A stretch of DNA of 64,000 nt from contig JANPWX010000548.1 of NCBI GenBank assembly GCA_024734555.1, positions 1,136,825 through 1,200,824 of the forward strand, in the 5' to 3' direction. Source of the stretch: Trochalopteron elliotii. Its lineage: Eukaryota; Chordata; Aves; Passeriformes; Leiothrichidae. The notes under the pieces are model-generated. The model did no database searches, was not told the DNA's origin, and saw only the letters and a program-made list of their open reading frames with translations. How positions within the stretch are numbered: position 1 is the stretch's first letter; each line of letters starts with the position of its first letter. A program made the position numbers and the translations under genes. Shown one piece after another: positions 19,721 through 33,680 of the stretch.

Positions 19721-22133
19721 TCTTTAAAGCTTGGAGAAGTAAAAGGGAGAAGGCACCAGCTGGCTGCACAGCCCTGACAGGGCTGTATCAGTCATCACAA
19801 TGCCTTATGCACAGTCTCAAGTCACAGTTGCAGAATTTTTTCTCTACTTCTGTTCCTTTATGGTGGCTCTGGTTGGAATCAGAGGAATCTCATTGCAAAG
19901 GAAATGCCTTTAAGGCTCATTGCAGGGGGGAGTGGGATGTGATGATTTATCAGTGCAGAGCTCAGAGGAGTTTGTTGCTCATCTGCAGCAGGCGCTGGGA
20001 TAATTGTGGTTTTTTCATTGAGAACTGCAGGGTCAGGGGACAGTGTATGAGGATTTCACATAGCAAAGCACAGTCAGGGAAGTCTGCAATTCCATTAGGA
20101 GTGGCTCAGAATGTCCCTCAGCACTGGCTTTTCTGGACAATTTGAGACTGGGCTTCAGATACCAGAGGCTTAAATGGGAGGGCAAAATGCACTGAAGTGA
20201 TGTCTTGGGAAGGCTGCACACCACCAGGATCTTTTCCACGTGACAAGAAATGTCTTTACATGTGCTGTGTAAAATATTATCACATCACAAGGAATCTGAA
20301 AGAAGTGGAAAATTCTCCCCCAGTGCTAGCAGTCATGTGGGTTTTTTCTCTTTTTTTCTGTTCTTTTAAGACCTTCAGACGTGAAGGGTGGTGGTGTGAA
20401 GGTAATGGATTATCCAGTGGTGCCTCTGACAGCAACATCCATTTTATTTTGTAGGAGTGACTTGATTTAGCTCCTCTAGACCATCTTGAAGCTGCTCTTT
20501 GTGAAACAGTAGTGAAAGGTTTCATGTAAACAATGGAAAGAAGTGCTCCAGCAGATTAAACCTTGGACATATAAACTATCACCATCCTCAGTAGGATAAT
20601 TTATTATCAAAAGCTAAAGAATCTAACAGCTGGTTAAAATGTATAATGAATGACACCCTATTAGCAGTTGTTGTGAGCTTTTTCTGTTTGCAGTTGTAAT
20701 TGCCAATTTGTGTCCACAAAAAGTACATTTCAGAGGCTTACTGTATGAAGTGTTTGATTAAAAACGTGCATGGATTTTTAGGGGTTTTTTTGTGTCCTCT
20801 AGAAATCGAATGGTGGCATATTTAATTTGATTAGTACTCCTGCAGGAATAGAAAACCTGATAGATTTCCTATTTCCAATGTGTCCATGCTCTGTTCTCTC
20901 TGCACAGCCCTTCCCATTGCTCCAGCAGACCTGCTGAAAAACCCTCTGAAGAACATCTGGTATTTTCATGGCTGCACATGACAGGAGAAGCATCAGAGGG
21001 TTTTTTTTTTTCCTGCCAGTCCAGAACTTGCTGGATTCCACCTTCTTGTGTCACTTCAAGCAAACTTCAGTTATGAGATGATCAGCACTGTCATTGAGGA
21101 GATGGATGGAATGGCACAATTTTGATCTTAAATCAGTTCAAGTTGTACCTTTGCCAAATACAAGGTGATTGAAGAAGGGTTTTTTGGCATGCAAATCAAA
21201 ACTTCTCTCCTTCAGCTCCCCTGTCTCAGCTGGCTGCCAGACATGCTTTGCCTCCCAAGGCAGCATGTCCTTAGTGAAAAGGACTTGATGGGAAACAGCA
21301 ATAATCTACTTTTCTTGACACATTTGTTCATCCACCTTTAAGAAATGAAATGTGAACTGTAGTTAGAACCATCTTTAATACAGATTACACAAACCAGTTC
21401 ATATTTACTAAAAACTAGCAACCAGAATCATTTTCTTACTATTGTAAGTGTGATGGAGATTATTTTATAAAGACCTTTTTAAGCCTCTGTTAAGAGTTTT
21501 ATTGTGGCTTTTTTTTAAGTAAAAATTAACCTTTGACTTTGAAAATATTAGAAGTTTGTTACAGCTAGTTCAGTGTTCGCATATCCTGAAATGAGGAATG
21601 ATTTAAAATGATATTTTGATCTGATAATTATAGAATCACAGACTATTCTAAGTTAATTAGGGCAATTTTAGTGAAACTAGGCTGCAGTTGTGAGAACTAA
21701 AACACTTACCTTGACCTGAGAGTTTAACATCTCAAAACAGTTACTGCAAATAGGAACCTGAAGCTTATGGGTGCTAGATAATAATCTGGACCCAGCCCTG
21801 CAATCCAGATCCATTTTCATGTGATGAGGTTGAGGTGAGTGAGGTGTTGTGAAACCCTTGGAATTCATGTCTCTGAATACTGAGCTGCTGTAGCTTTCCT
21901 CTGGCTTCAATTTACACACACATTGTGGCTTTCCTTAATATTAGTGGCTTAACCTTATTCCTGACTATTTGCCTCTGTTATTGCAGTAAACAAATTTTGA
22001 AATGCAGTATGGGTTTTTTTTTTTCTTGGTATATGTAAAATACACATTATTGTGTATATAAATTGATTGCTGTAATTAAAATTACCTTACTTCCAGTGGG
22101 TCTTTACAACAAGGTTTTGTACTTAATCACAAA
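19721..22133. other. intergenic or extended 3' UTR, nothing recognised
   Basis: AT-rich non-coding sequence. Open frames, including one of 143 codons at 19714-20145, resemble no family I know. No repeat element is recognised. Confidence 0.6.
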
Positions 22134-22215
22134 AAATAGCCTGGAGGGTTGCTTAGTCCAACTTCCCTGCTTAGGGGCTGGTTCAAGGCTGGAGATCCTT
22201 TGCCTGGCTGGCCCT
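22134..22215 (-). mobile_element. old CR1 LINE fragment
   Basis: The segment GGAGGGTTGCTTAGTCCAAC with the following 'CCCTGCTTAGGGGCTGG' resembles the reverse complement of a CR1 3' region (GGAGGTCTCTAGTCCAACCT type). It is short and diverged. Confidence 0.5.
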
Positions 22216-25200
22216 GTTGTAATGTTTGACTACTGGGGTTGCAACTTTTGTTCTAATATACAGTTGAAATTTCCTGGGTGGAGCTCATGTCTGTGGCATT
22301 TTGTCCTTTCTCTGCACCTTCAAGAATAACATCTCTGTCTTCTCTTGTACTCTCTCTTTTGATAGTTGAGGACAACAATGAGATTTTCCTGTTTGGCTTC
22401 TCAAGAGCCAACACTTTCCCTTGGCATCTCCTTGGGCTCTGACCCTCCAGTGATTCTTGGGGCTTCCCACTGAACTGGCTTTTCAAAATCCTTCTTGCTC
22501 TGGGGAGCAAGTTTGCCAAAGGAAACTTTTTATCCAAAACAGACAAATGTCTTTGTATCTTTATAAATTAACCTGTCAGACAGAAATTTTTAACCTTTGC
22601 AATGTCCTTTGTTGGTTAGAATACAATTTTTTTAATATATATACAACACAAACCCCATGACCACTGGCCTCAGTTTCATGTTAAATATCAGAGTGGAGGG
22701 TTATATCCACTTGTGTTTATCACCTCTGTGCCACACTGAGCAAGCTGGTGAGTTTGCTTAAATAAGTAGCATTTTTAAGAAGGTGCTGGGCTGTGCCACA
22801 TCCCCTGGGGAGGGGACAGCAGCACCAAGGAACAGATTTTATGGGTGTGTGAGTAGACATGCTGCAGGGGACCCTGGCTGGCAAGGAGCTGCCTTTGCAA
22901 TGGAAGAGGGAGCAGGAGGATGCTGCAGGAGTGAGGAGCAGCTGGAGTGCAGAAATTGGTTTGGGAATATGGCATAAAAATCAGTTATGGAAACAAAAAA
23001 TGGGCTGCAGCTACAGTAACAAGCCATTCTTACATCTTAAAGACAAATGCAAGTTTGGACATGAAGGAGACATGACTGTAACCTATGATTATATAAAACA
23101 AAGGAAAATAAGAGTTTATAGAGTGATTTTAAATCTGCTACAAATGAATACTTTGCTTTCTCAGCAGAAATCTTCCTTGTGTGCTACAACGCACACCATA
23201 CACAGCACAGCTTCCAGTATACCCAGTAAATTTTCATTAATTTTTGTATGTATTGCAATGCATAATTAAACAGGTATGGGTCATTACACTTCAATTAGAC
23301 TATCCATATACAAAAATTTAAAGTTTCCCCTGCTATATTTTCATCTGTGCTGAAGTGATTGTAAGCATAAAAAGAAAAAAAAAAAAAAAGATTGTCCAGA
23401 AGATTTTTTTTAAAAATAAAAATATCTACGGAACAGTATATAGTAGGACAGGACAGGAGGTGGAAATTTTAATTAATTAATTGCAAGCAAAAAAATCAGT
23501 GCCTTTCTAAAAAATTCTGTACCTTCCCAAAAAATTCTCATTTGGACAGAAGTAATTTTTCATTGAAAACTTTTTCTTTTGGAAAACTTTTTATCCACTG
23601 CTTCTCTCCTTCTGTTCCCTCCATGCTCCTGCCAGTAGGAATATTCCTGTCCTTTGGGAACACCTCCTCACACAGCTGTTCATAAAAGTAGCACAGTCAA
23701 ATAATTCCTCCTTGTGCTGGGAGAGCCTTTGCATAGCACAGAAAATTTCCAGTAGCTGTGCTGGAGTTGTCCTGCTCCTTTCCCAGTGCATGTTAAATTA
23801 ATATTTATAACTTTGTGTCTGCAATATGACAAATGTTTTACAAACTCTGTCTAAAATGCTGTTTCCATAATAATATTCTCCCTGATTCCTCCCTGCATGT
23901 GATTTTTTTTTTAAACATGATGAATAATAAAATCTAGCATTTCATATTTCCTACAAAATGATCAGTGCTAGGGTGCTGCTGGTGGAGACTGGATGTTCAA
24001 ATAGGATTGAGGAAGAGCTGTATTAATGGACTTATTATTTTAATCATCCCTTTGAATTAGGATATTCCCCAGAGTTGAAATAAAAAAAAAATCCCATTTA
24101 TTTCTGTTTAATAATGGGAAATATTATTTCACATGACTGTAACCACTTCAGTGCTCTTGGCAAACCTGTGCTTAATCCAAACAGTGGAATCACTGGCAGC
24201 TACTTGGATTTAATAGAAGCAGTTTGGGTTGGTTTTTTTTTTCCACACTGGTCTAACAGCAACTCTTGAACTCTGAGCTTGGCTCTAGACTTGATTTTCA
24301 TACCTGTAAATCAGGATTAACTTCCCAAAGGCTGATGGAACCACTCCAGTGTAAATATGATTACAGGCAGCCTGCAGGGCATTTCCACACAGCCTCTCAG
24401 GGGGACTTTATTTGCTTCAGGTGCAGATTTACCAGGGATGTCCTGGTAAAAGAATTCCCATTTTCCCATGGTGACAGGAATGGGGTGAAGGGATGCAGAA
24501 GGTGGGCTCTGGGTACCTCACAGCTCTGCCAGGAAAAGGAGGCTGAGGGAAAAATGGGCATTGCAGCTCTGAGCTGGGATCTGGTGCATCCAAACAGGGT
24601 CCTTGGAGCAAACTTATCCTTGGCCCTGTGTGTGGGGTTTGACCAGAAAACATGGGAATACCTGAGCCTGAGTTCTGCTGCTGTGTGATGCCAACAGGGT
24701 AAGGAAAGCAGGAGTGTGGGGGTTACCCACAATCACCAGGAGCCAGGGCTGTCCCTGCACAGCTGCTTTCCTGCTGGGCAGCCCCCATTTCTCCCTGCAG
24801 AGGTCCCCCTGACCAGCAGCACAGCTATCACCCAGCACTTCTTTTGGGGTTTATTCCTACCTGCAAAGCGACCTATGGACAGAAAAACATAAACTGCTCT
24901 GCCCTCTGTTGCAGATCCCAAAGACCAAAGTATTTGTCCTTTTTCCACTGTGGAAATTTTTAGTGACCTGAGCAGAGGTGGCCACAAGAACAGAGTTTGC
25001 TCAGCTGAGCTGTTTGGGGAGCAGAGAACCCCTAATTAGAACCTAATTAGGTGTGTTGGAACCAGCTAATGCACCCCCTTGAAGGTAAAACGCAGTTCCC
25101 CAAAGTGCAGGAGGAGTGGTGCTTTCAGCTCTATGGCTCTTAAAACACAGGACTCTCAGGCTTCCTTTACATATGGAGGCTGTAAAAGAAACATCTTTTA

Positions 25201-28200
25201 TATATCCATAACCCAGCTTCAGATCCATATAAATCCAGACAATCAAAAGTGAAGTGTGTCTATTTAAGAGATGGTTATAGAGAACAAAGGCCTGAGAGGA
25301 GAGCAGATCAAGCAGTTCACCTTGTAGCTTACTTTCTGCCCAAAAACATTTCAAATAACTTTTAATGTAATCTTGTAAAATGGCCTCATGAATACAACAA
25401 TGTTTATACTCTGGGACTAAAGACTGCTCTGAATGCATGAGTAGGACAGGGTTTATTCAGAAACCAGGAGCTCACTTGAGTGAGTGAGAAGCTGAGTTTT
25501 CCTAAGCTGAGGTTTGTTATTTGTTGTGAAGCATTTGGTTATTCATCTGTTGGTACCTTAGGGGATTCACAGTGTTCTCTGCATTGCAGGATGTTCAGGT
25601 ATGATTGTTCTGTTCCCACTTTTCTGTCTGCAGAAAGGTCTAAGAAAATACAGCTCTGAATATCTAAATAATCAGCTCTAGCTCCAGCAGCTACCAGGGA
25701 GGGTCTGAAGTGGTGTGGAAGGGAGCTGGAGAAGGGATCTGAGGGAGAATCAGGTCTCAGATTTCTGCCCATATAAAGTAGCCAGGAAAAGGGCAGCTCA
25801 GCTTTGTCATGCAAATACTTCCTCTGGTTTTCCCCCTTCTCTTCTCAGTGGAAGCTCCATGAGGAGAAAATACTGACAGTGTAAATCAGGAGTTGTAGCT
25901 GGAGAGCAGAAATAAATAATCTTCTTCATGGAGGTTGGCAGCATTTCTGCAAAATATCTTGTCTAAATGATTTGTTGAGGGACCATTCTTTCTCAGAGCT
26001 GAGCTCTGTCAATAAGCAAGATTAGTTTTGCTTTTCAGGCCATCCTTTGTACAAATATATGTGGTTTCAGCCATTGGAAGCCCCTTTGTTAACAGGGTCA
26101 TGATACAAGTTTATTGATTGAGATGTGGTGACATCTCATATTGAATGATTTGTGAAATCCTCTCAGGAAATAACACACCTAGAAAACAGTGGTGCCTGAC
26201 AGCAGCAACAAAAGAGCTATTAACAGAAACTACAAACTGAGATAGAATTAGCAATTAGGAATAAATCATATGTATGTATTATGTGTTTATGTTATGAGGC
26301 ACCTCTTTGAAAAGTCCTGAGGACAGAAAAGGGATTTCTCCTGGAACACCAATGCTTGATTTGAAAGGTTCTTTGATTTGCAAAGAGCTGGAAGCCCTGT
26401 AAGCTCTGAAGCAGGACCTCACTGCAGCCTCAGTGCCTGGGCACAGGGAACTGCCCAAGCAGGAGCTGCAATAAACTGGGTTTGGCTCCCAAGTCCTGAG
26501 CTCAGCCATCTGTGCAAAACTGCCACGTGCACCCAGGTGTTTTATTACTCATAAACTGGGAGAGGAAATAAAGAAATGCCAAATACTTGTGGGCAGATTC
26601 TTCAGCCTTTTGTCCTTTGTTTTGATAGTGGATCCCAAGCCTAACCCTTCCTCCAGGAGAAATTATACAAGTTATAAACCCTCAAAGATATATTGAACTG
26701 AATTACACTTGAGCTATTTTAATGTGTCCCCAGTATATTTTTAATATGACCTTGACTTGTTGCCTTTCTTTTAAACAGCATTAAGTTCAAAATGCCAGCT
26801 TGCAGCAGACACAGCAGATTCAGGGTAGGGGTGGAAATGTGGCTGTGCTGTGTTCAAAGGGCTTGTGTCAGGCTCCTTTTACTCTAATGTGAACTTAGTA
26901 ATTAATTCTGCAATCACTCAGGTGGTGTTTTGACATATTTGGAGTAGTAACATCACCCTACAAGGCTCTTTCCCTGTTTTGATCACTCAGCTGCCTGCTT
27001 GGATATGTCTGTGCAGCTGTGAAGCTGCCTGGGGACCTGGACTCAGGTTACAAATAGTTCAGAATTTAAAAAAAAAAGGCTTTTTCCTCTGGAAAAGCCA
27101 GCTCCTGGTTCTGGTGAACCAAACAACTTCTCAGCCACAGCAGAGGCAACAGCTTGGGCCTGTGGAACTCAGGCCAGCAACACTGCTGGAAGCAAATTCT
27201 TGTCAAGCTGTTCCTTGGGAGGTTGATGTGGCAACAACTATTTTTTTTATTATTTGAGGTGAAAACATGTAACAGACTTACTGTCTGCCATAACAGCTCA
27301 TCAGGTGTCATTTGGTATCTGTGCAGGCTGGACTACTTAACAAATATCTTCTGATTTCTTTAATCTGAGTCATTGTTATGATGCATAAAGGACTTCTGTT
27401 CACTGATGTCCATGGGAGGTTTTTAGCCAGCCAGTCTCCTGTTGACTACAAGCAAATATCCTTAGCAAAAAAATCTCAAATACCATTAGCACAGGAATAA
27501 AAAACCTTTGGACAGTGTGTGTGTGCTGAACCCACAGTGTGCCTAATTTGCTGATAAATGTACCTCGTTAGGGATCATTTTCTCCAGATATGCATTGACC
27601 TTTCCTTGGATTTCAGCAGGAGGTTCATAGTTAAAGTACAAGATAATTAATGACCTAACTAATCAGATCAGATGTTGTACTGGAAGCACTGAGGGTAAAG
27701 CAATTAGGGATTAGTTCAGTAGAAGTTAAAATAATCTGTAGGCTAAAAACATTGTGGCTTGGGGCTTGGCCAGCAGGGAAACTTTGGAAGTTTGTAGGAA
27801 GGACAAACTCAAAACAGGCATAAATTCAATGAGCTTAACACAGGTGCTTTATCAGCCACAGCCCTGAGGAAAGCTTGAGGCAATCCTGTGCTTTCACTGC
27901 CAGGGGTCAGGATTTTGAAGTTCACCAAATTTATTTAAAATTTAAGCTGATGGTAGGACGGGGAAGGAAAGGAAAAGTTTGTACAACCTTAATTGCTGGA
28001 AATTGTTAAGAAGCACAGTGTGAAAAATGGATTTGGGAGCAAGGTAGAAAAACCTTTTGCAAAGAACTTGTCTGTGCTGGCAGCTGGACCCTCCTGTGAC
28101 TGAGCAGCTCCTGGTCTTTACCTGGCATAGAACCTGGCATGGGAGCATGACTGAGCCTCTGCTGGACTTCTTATCCCCTTATCCTGCCCAAGAAAAATTC

Positions 28201-29973
28201 CAAAAACCCTTCCTCGCCTGCTGCATCGAGTCCAAGTTCATTTCTTCTGGTCACAGAGTCAGCTGTGAGGGCTCAGAGCCTGCAGGAGGGCTCAGCTCTG
28301 CCCACACAATGTGTCTGCAGAGAAATGAAATAATATTTTCCTTTTACTGCTCTTCATTCCAGGTGTCTGTGTATGTAACTCTCCGATGCACCCTTGCAGA
28401 ACCTTGCTAATCAAAGCAATATTCAGCAACATTGTTTTTTTTTTCACTTCCCACATTTATTATAATAGAATATCCACTGGGAGAGGGCAGTCAGTGCAGC
28501 AGAATTTACAGAATTACTGTAAATAATTCTAGATCTGGGTGAGAAAAGCAGGAGTCCAGTACATGGGCTTGGTGATGTGATAATATACCATATTAAATGC
28601 AAATAACAGAGCAGTAACCTGCAAGACATCAGTGCCAGAAGAAGAAATTCCTACCAGCAAAAGGGCAATGCAAAAATATTCACTGCCTGGCTTAAACTAG
28701 ATTTGATCATTACAAACCTACAATTTACAGCCCAAATTAGGCTTCTGGGTTGAAAACATTGTTTCTACCTTAACTTATGGATATGGAAGCAGGGAAAACA
28801 CCAGAAGTAGGGACAGATGGCTTGTCATCTTTGTAAGCAGTTCCCTTAGGAATGTACCAACTTTCAAACACAGTGAATATGTGCCACTTGCCAAGATTTG
28901 TTACAGAGCTCCACAATCCCTTGACTCCAGAGCTGCACAGAAAAGGTCTGTGTGAAGAGCACAGCTCTCTGCATGAATTGTCTTTTTGGGTACCTGAGAG
29001 AATGATCAGAAAATCCCACTGGAATATAGAGGGAAAAGAGTCTGTTCTAGATGCCTGAGAAACCACAGAAGTCATGCACAGCACGTCTGAGGGCAAACAA
29101 GAATACTGCAATTCCTTTTGTGCAGTTTTTTGGTGGTGTGTCTGACCATGTCTGGCTCCAAAATATGCTGCCAATGTTTTAACAAGGCCTTGCTACAGAT
29201 AAAAATGTTCCTGCCCAACCTTGCCCGTTATCCAGTGGTAAACTTCATTTGCCAGTGGCAACCTGCAATGCAAAGGTAATAAATGTCTCATTTCTTGCTC
29301 TCTCAAGGGCACTTTAAAACAACAATGAACTCCACAATCTTTACCTTTCCATGCTGAGTTTCAAGAAAGAACTCCCTCAGGAGGGAAAAGAATTTCTTAA
29401 ATTCTCTTTAGTAAGGGAATTTCAGCTCAGATTATTAAGGACTTCACCTTCAGCACAGTGAGTTAAGGACTTGGGGCTGAGCTTTGTGCTGATATATTTT
29501 GCAGAGCTCCAGCTCTAACAAAGAAGCTCCAGCAATGCCTGCCAGCAATAAAAGCAAACCTTGAGTTTATCTTGGCAACACTCTCACTTGCATTCTATCC
29601 AAAACTATAAAATACTACTATCAGCCCCGAATCCATTGCTTCTGAGCAATGAGCTTCAGGATTCAATTAGTGTGTCATTATTAATATACACCAGAGAATG
29701 ACTCTAAGTACATTTCCTAGAGATAATGACAATGCCTTTAGTCAGGCAGGGATGTTGCCCATGAGATAACCTGTGCTGCAAAACAGAGACCTTGGTATTC
29801 CACATCCATGGTGTGTTCATGTCCTGCAAAAATAGCAGCTGGTTTAACCACAGCCTGATGTGTATTCTGCTCAAACACACACCAGGTGCTGCCCTGCACT
29901 GTGGCAGAGAAGCCCTGATATTTCCCTCTGCAGGGGAATTATGGCTTTTGGGAGCTCTGTTAGTATTGGCCAT

Positions 29974-29995
29974 TATACATATATATATATATATA
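29974..29995. repeat. (AT)n microsatellite
   Basis: A run of alternating A and T flanked by unique sequence. Confidence 0.9.
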
Positions 29996-31945
29996 CACTG
30001 CAGGATTTGTTTTAATTTTATCTTTTTGAGGGTGCTTGAGCAGAATTAGCTGCTTTTCATGCCCAGGACCAAATGTGGGAAGTACTATATAAAATGAGGA
30101 TTAATCATATCAGAAATGGAAAGCCAGTTGAAAGAGAATGGGAGTTTGTTAGTGCTTCAGTGGGATTTAGATCTGGCTTGACACGTTTTTAGAGAGGTTG
30201 CCCCGCTGACAACCTCTTGCCCTTCTCTCCTTGGCCAGTTCAGTCCACCCCTCTGCAAAGGCAGGTTACAAAAATGTGCAGCAAAACCAAAAATCCTATT
30301 TGAATGTGAAAATAACCATGATGGTCCCTTCCTTTTAAGATCCAAGATGTAAAAGGGAATATAGGTGTTTATTTACATTAAATATTCAGATACAGGGGTA
30401 AAGGAGGTCAAATACAATGTAATACCTTTATCTTGCTCTGAGACAATAATTTGTCTTGCAGCATAAATTGATTACGTTCACACAGACTTTTCCTGAGAAG
30501 GCATATTTCACAGGGGGTCTTCATTCATATTTTTATTCAGGAACAGGGAAACAGAGCCATGGGAATTAACTAAAATTTCTTCTTTGACATGGGAAGGAAA
30601 GACCAGTATCAAGAATTTTTCCAGAGAAAAATGGATAGGTATGAGAGACTCCTGTTTGTGCCAGTCCCCCACAGCCAGCAGCACCCTCCCGTCCAGAGAA
30701 ATTCCTTCACAGGGAAATTTCGCCTGGCCTAAGCTGTTTTTTGGGAAGCCAAACTTCCCAATGGATCTATCCTGCTTTTCCTGCACTGGATTTTCTGCTT
30801 TTTTCCCAAGAAGCAGGAAAATAAAAGAAGCAAAGGAAGGAGCCATGTCAAAATTCAATCCATTCATCCTTCTTGTCATCCCTATGCAATCAAGCTCTCT
30901 CATATTTCCAGAGGAGACACAAGGGCCATTTAATCTTTTGGAAAGAAGAGTTGATGAGCCAGAAAATGAATGAATTATCAGCAAGTGCAGACAATCCATG
31001 GAAGAACAGTACACGCAATGTTGACCTTGTGTAAGAGATTTTGTGTGCAAGATGTGAAACCAAAGGCTGGATTTTTTTTTTTCTTCCTTTAGTTTTAACT
31101 CTAAACAGTAAGGAAAGAATTACAGGCTGAAATTCTACCAGCGTGAATAGCCTGTGTTAATTATCCTGTCATGTCAGACCTGAAAACCAAATTTCAGAAG
31201 TTTTCTCTCTCAGGCACTTCAGTTGTATCTATTAATGTTGCCAGATAAGTTATGTTTTGTGAGAAGGCAAAATTCATTCTGTAGGATTAAATACTGATTG
31301 AATTATTTTCTTATATTTTCATTTTGCTGAAAGGAAAGGAATGTTTTTACCTACAAACCTCTCTGAGCACTTCACGTTACAAACCCCTGTCAAAACATGG
31401 CATTCCAGAAAGCAAAATAATGACAGATGTTTTTATTGCCCAAGACATCTAATGTGTGAGTGGTAAATTACTGAAGAGAAAATCAGATTTTAAAAAGTTC
31501 TTTCAGATTTAATAACATGGAATACCACCAGCAGCACACATTGGGCTTTGGTTTAATAAGATTTTTTTTATTTAAAAAATCCCCCAGATCAATACTTTAT
31601 AGGCAGGACAGCTGCCACAAAATATGATGCCAAGAAAAACAAAGCCCTGTTTAACATGAGAATGGTTTTCCATTTCCTTCATTTCTGTGCTTAGCAGCAT
31701 TTAATTCCTGGAACTATTCTGGTCCTGATTACAATTTACAACTAATCACAAAATCACTCCCTTTGGAAACTCTGTCTTTTGGCATGTTGTGTAACTAACA
31801 TTATTCATGGGGATCCTAGCTCAGTTATGTGCCCATCAATCACAGCTTCGTTTGGATTTTTATTTTTAATGGTTTTTACCTTCTTTCTTCCCTTGGTTTA
31901 TTGGTTTCTTGTCAGAAATGGAATATTGTGTGACAGCTCCATTTA

Positions 31946-31999
31946 TCTAATACAGAACATGAAATTATGACATCTAATATAGAACATGAAATTATGACA
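31946..31999. repeat. 27-bp tandem duplication
   Basis: Two adjacent copies of a 27-base unit starting TCTAATAYAGAACATG, differing at one base. This is a recent local duplication. Confidence 0.9.
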
Positions 32000-32872
32000 T
32001 TTCTATTATCTCATAAGAAGTAATGGTTGCAATGTGTTCTTGCAGAAAGTCTAAACCTACAACCAAAATATTTATATAAAATAGATGGAAGTGATCTAAT
32101 TAACAGAGCAAACTCAACATACATTGAAATTGAACTTGATTCAAAATGCCTCATTAAAATATAGCAAAATAATTAGAAAAAAATCCTTAAACTGTTTAGA
32201 AAAAAATTCTTGCCCAAATACATTTACACTGATGAGACAAGTACAGCTTCTACTATTACCAGTCAGCATAGGATGATGTTTTCTCTCCAGCTCAGCTGAA
32301 TCATAAAACTATAAACTCATCTATACGTGAGTCAGAACTGACAATCTAAATTGTTAAAGGCAATCTTTGTACATAAGAAAGAAGAAGGTTATTTTACAGC
32401 ATCTTCAGGATCCTTTATAAATAAAGTCTGAAAAGAAGTTCAGCCAAAACTTATTTTTGAGTTTCACTGGTCCCATAGGAGCAACAACTCTGCTTTCCAA
32501 CACCAGTGTGGCACTTCCAGCCCAGGGCAGGATGAACCCAGTTAACTCTTGGTGATCTGATCTGCTGAGGGAGTTCTCTGTAAAAGTACCTGAGTCTGTA
32601 CAAAACAGAGTGGGATTGTGCCAAGTCACCATCTTCTTTCTCCACATCACTCTGCTAAAATTTGAGCTATTCTAGTGTAGAATAGGATTGATTTTCCTGC
32701 AAGCTCAGTAGCCAAACAAGAGAGTAAATAAAATTGCTGTGGGTGGTCTTTGTAAAATCATTAACTATGACTTTGCTACCAGAAGTCATTGGTTTTTGGT
32801 TTGGTGTTTTTTTTGTTGTTGTTGTTTGTTTGGTTGTTTTTTTAAAAATTATTATTTTCTTTGCTATTAACA

Positions 32873-33085
32873 CCATGAAGAGGCAATGGGCAGAAAATGA
32901 TGCCCAGGAAGTTCCACCTGAACATGAGGAAGAACTTCTTCCCAGTGCAGTGACTGAGCACTGGGGCAGAGACCAGAGATGTGTGGAGTCTCCCTGACTG
33001 GAGATGTGCCAGAACCCCCTGGACACAATCCTGTGCCCTGTGCTCTGGGATGGCCCTGCTTGAGCAGGGAGGTGGGATCAGGTGT
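32873..33085 (+). mobile_element. CR1 LINE 3' fragment, lacking its 3' terminus
   Basis: The segments CACCTGAACATGAGGAAGAA, GACTGAGCACTGG, GTGGAGTCTCCCTGACTGGA and CCTGCTTGAGCAGGGAGGT follow the standard avian CR1 3' UTR order. The match stops at about 33085, before the usual terminal octamers, so the 3' end is lost. A T/G-rich low-complexity run (32790-32850) lies just upstream. Confidence 0.8.
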
Positions 33086-33680
33086 GCTTCCTAAAATCCT
33101 GTCATTCTTTGAAAATCATGCAGCATTGTACTGTATTCCATCATGCTATGAAATTTTTAGAGCTAACAAAGATTTTTTTCTTAACCAACCTTAAGAGGAA
33201 AGAAAGGGATTTCCATTCTCCTTTTCCTGGCACTGTTTATCAGCATTTTTCCATATCATGAACCATTAGCAAAGCCCTACCATGGGGCTTCAGGGGGAGC
33301 TGAATCTTATATGGGACCTTTATAAGTTGCAGCTGTGACTTGCTGGCCTGAAAGATCAAAAAAATACAACCCAGATCAGCTTCACTTCACTTCACTCTTT
33401 TGATTGCTCTTGCCCTTTCTGTAACTGGTGAGTGTATTCCTGACCCCCAGCAGTGCTCTCTGACACCTGCAGACACTTTGCTGGGGACTTGCTGAGCCTG
33501 TCTCAGCCCCTTCTCCCTCCCCTGTTCCTTTCACCTCCTGCAAAGAGCAGATCGAGGCAATGCAGGGTAATTAAAAATGCTGAAGCCTGCATCTCTCCTA
33601 AACAATGCTGGAGCTGGTCTGCAGCACTCAAGGGCCTGGCACAGCTCTGTCACTGTTCTGAGGGCACTAAAAAACCTCAG
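33086..33680. other. spacer between CR1 and LTR
   Basis: Unique-looking non-coding DNA, nothing recognised. Confidence 0.6.

Larger units (their letters stand above)
22216..32872. other. 10.6-kb gene-free stretch
   Basis: AT-rich sequence with no gene I can support. It includes A-runs at 23372-23388, a TA microsatellite at 29974-29995, a pair of TAATTA sites at 25031-25051, and a 27-bp tandem duplication at 31946-31999. The longest open frame (minus, 30508-31050, 180 codons) matches nothing known and is probably chance. Confidence 0.65.

Noticed and set aside
19714..20145. 143-codon open frame just after the candidate poly(A) signal
   Set aside because: Unrecognised, Trp/Cys/Ser-rich composition typical of chance reading, and it may lie in extended 3' UTR.
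30508..31050. 180-codon open frame on the minus strand, the longest in the desert
   Set aside because: No family, signal peptide or domain is recognisable, a plus-strand frame is open over the same bases, and such a length occurs by chance in a 64-kb six-frame search. Transcript or conservation data would be needed to revive it.
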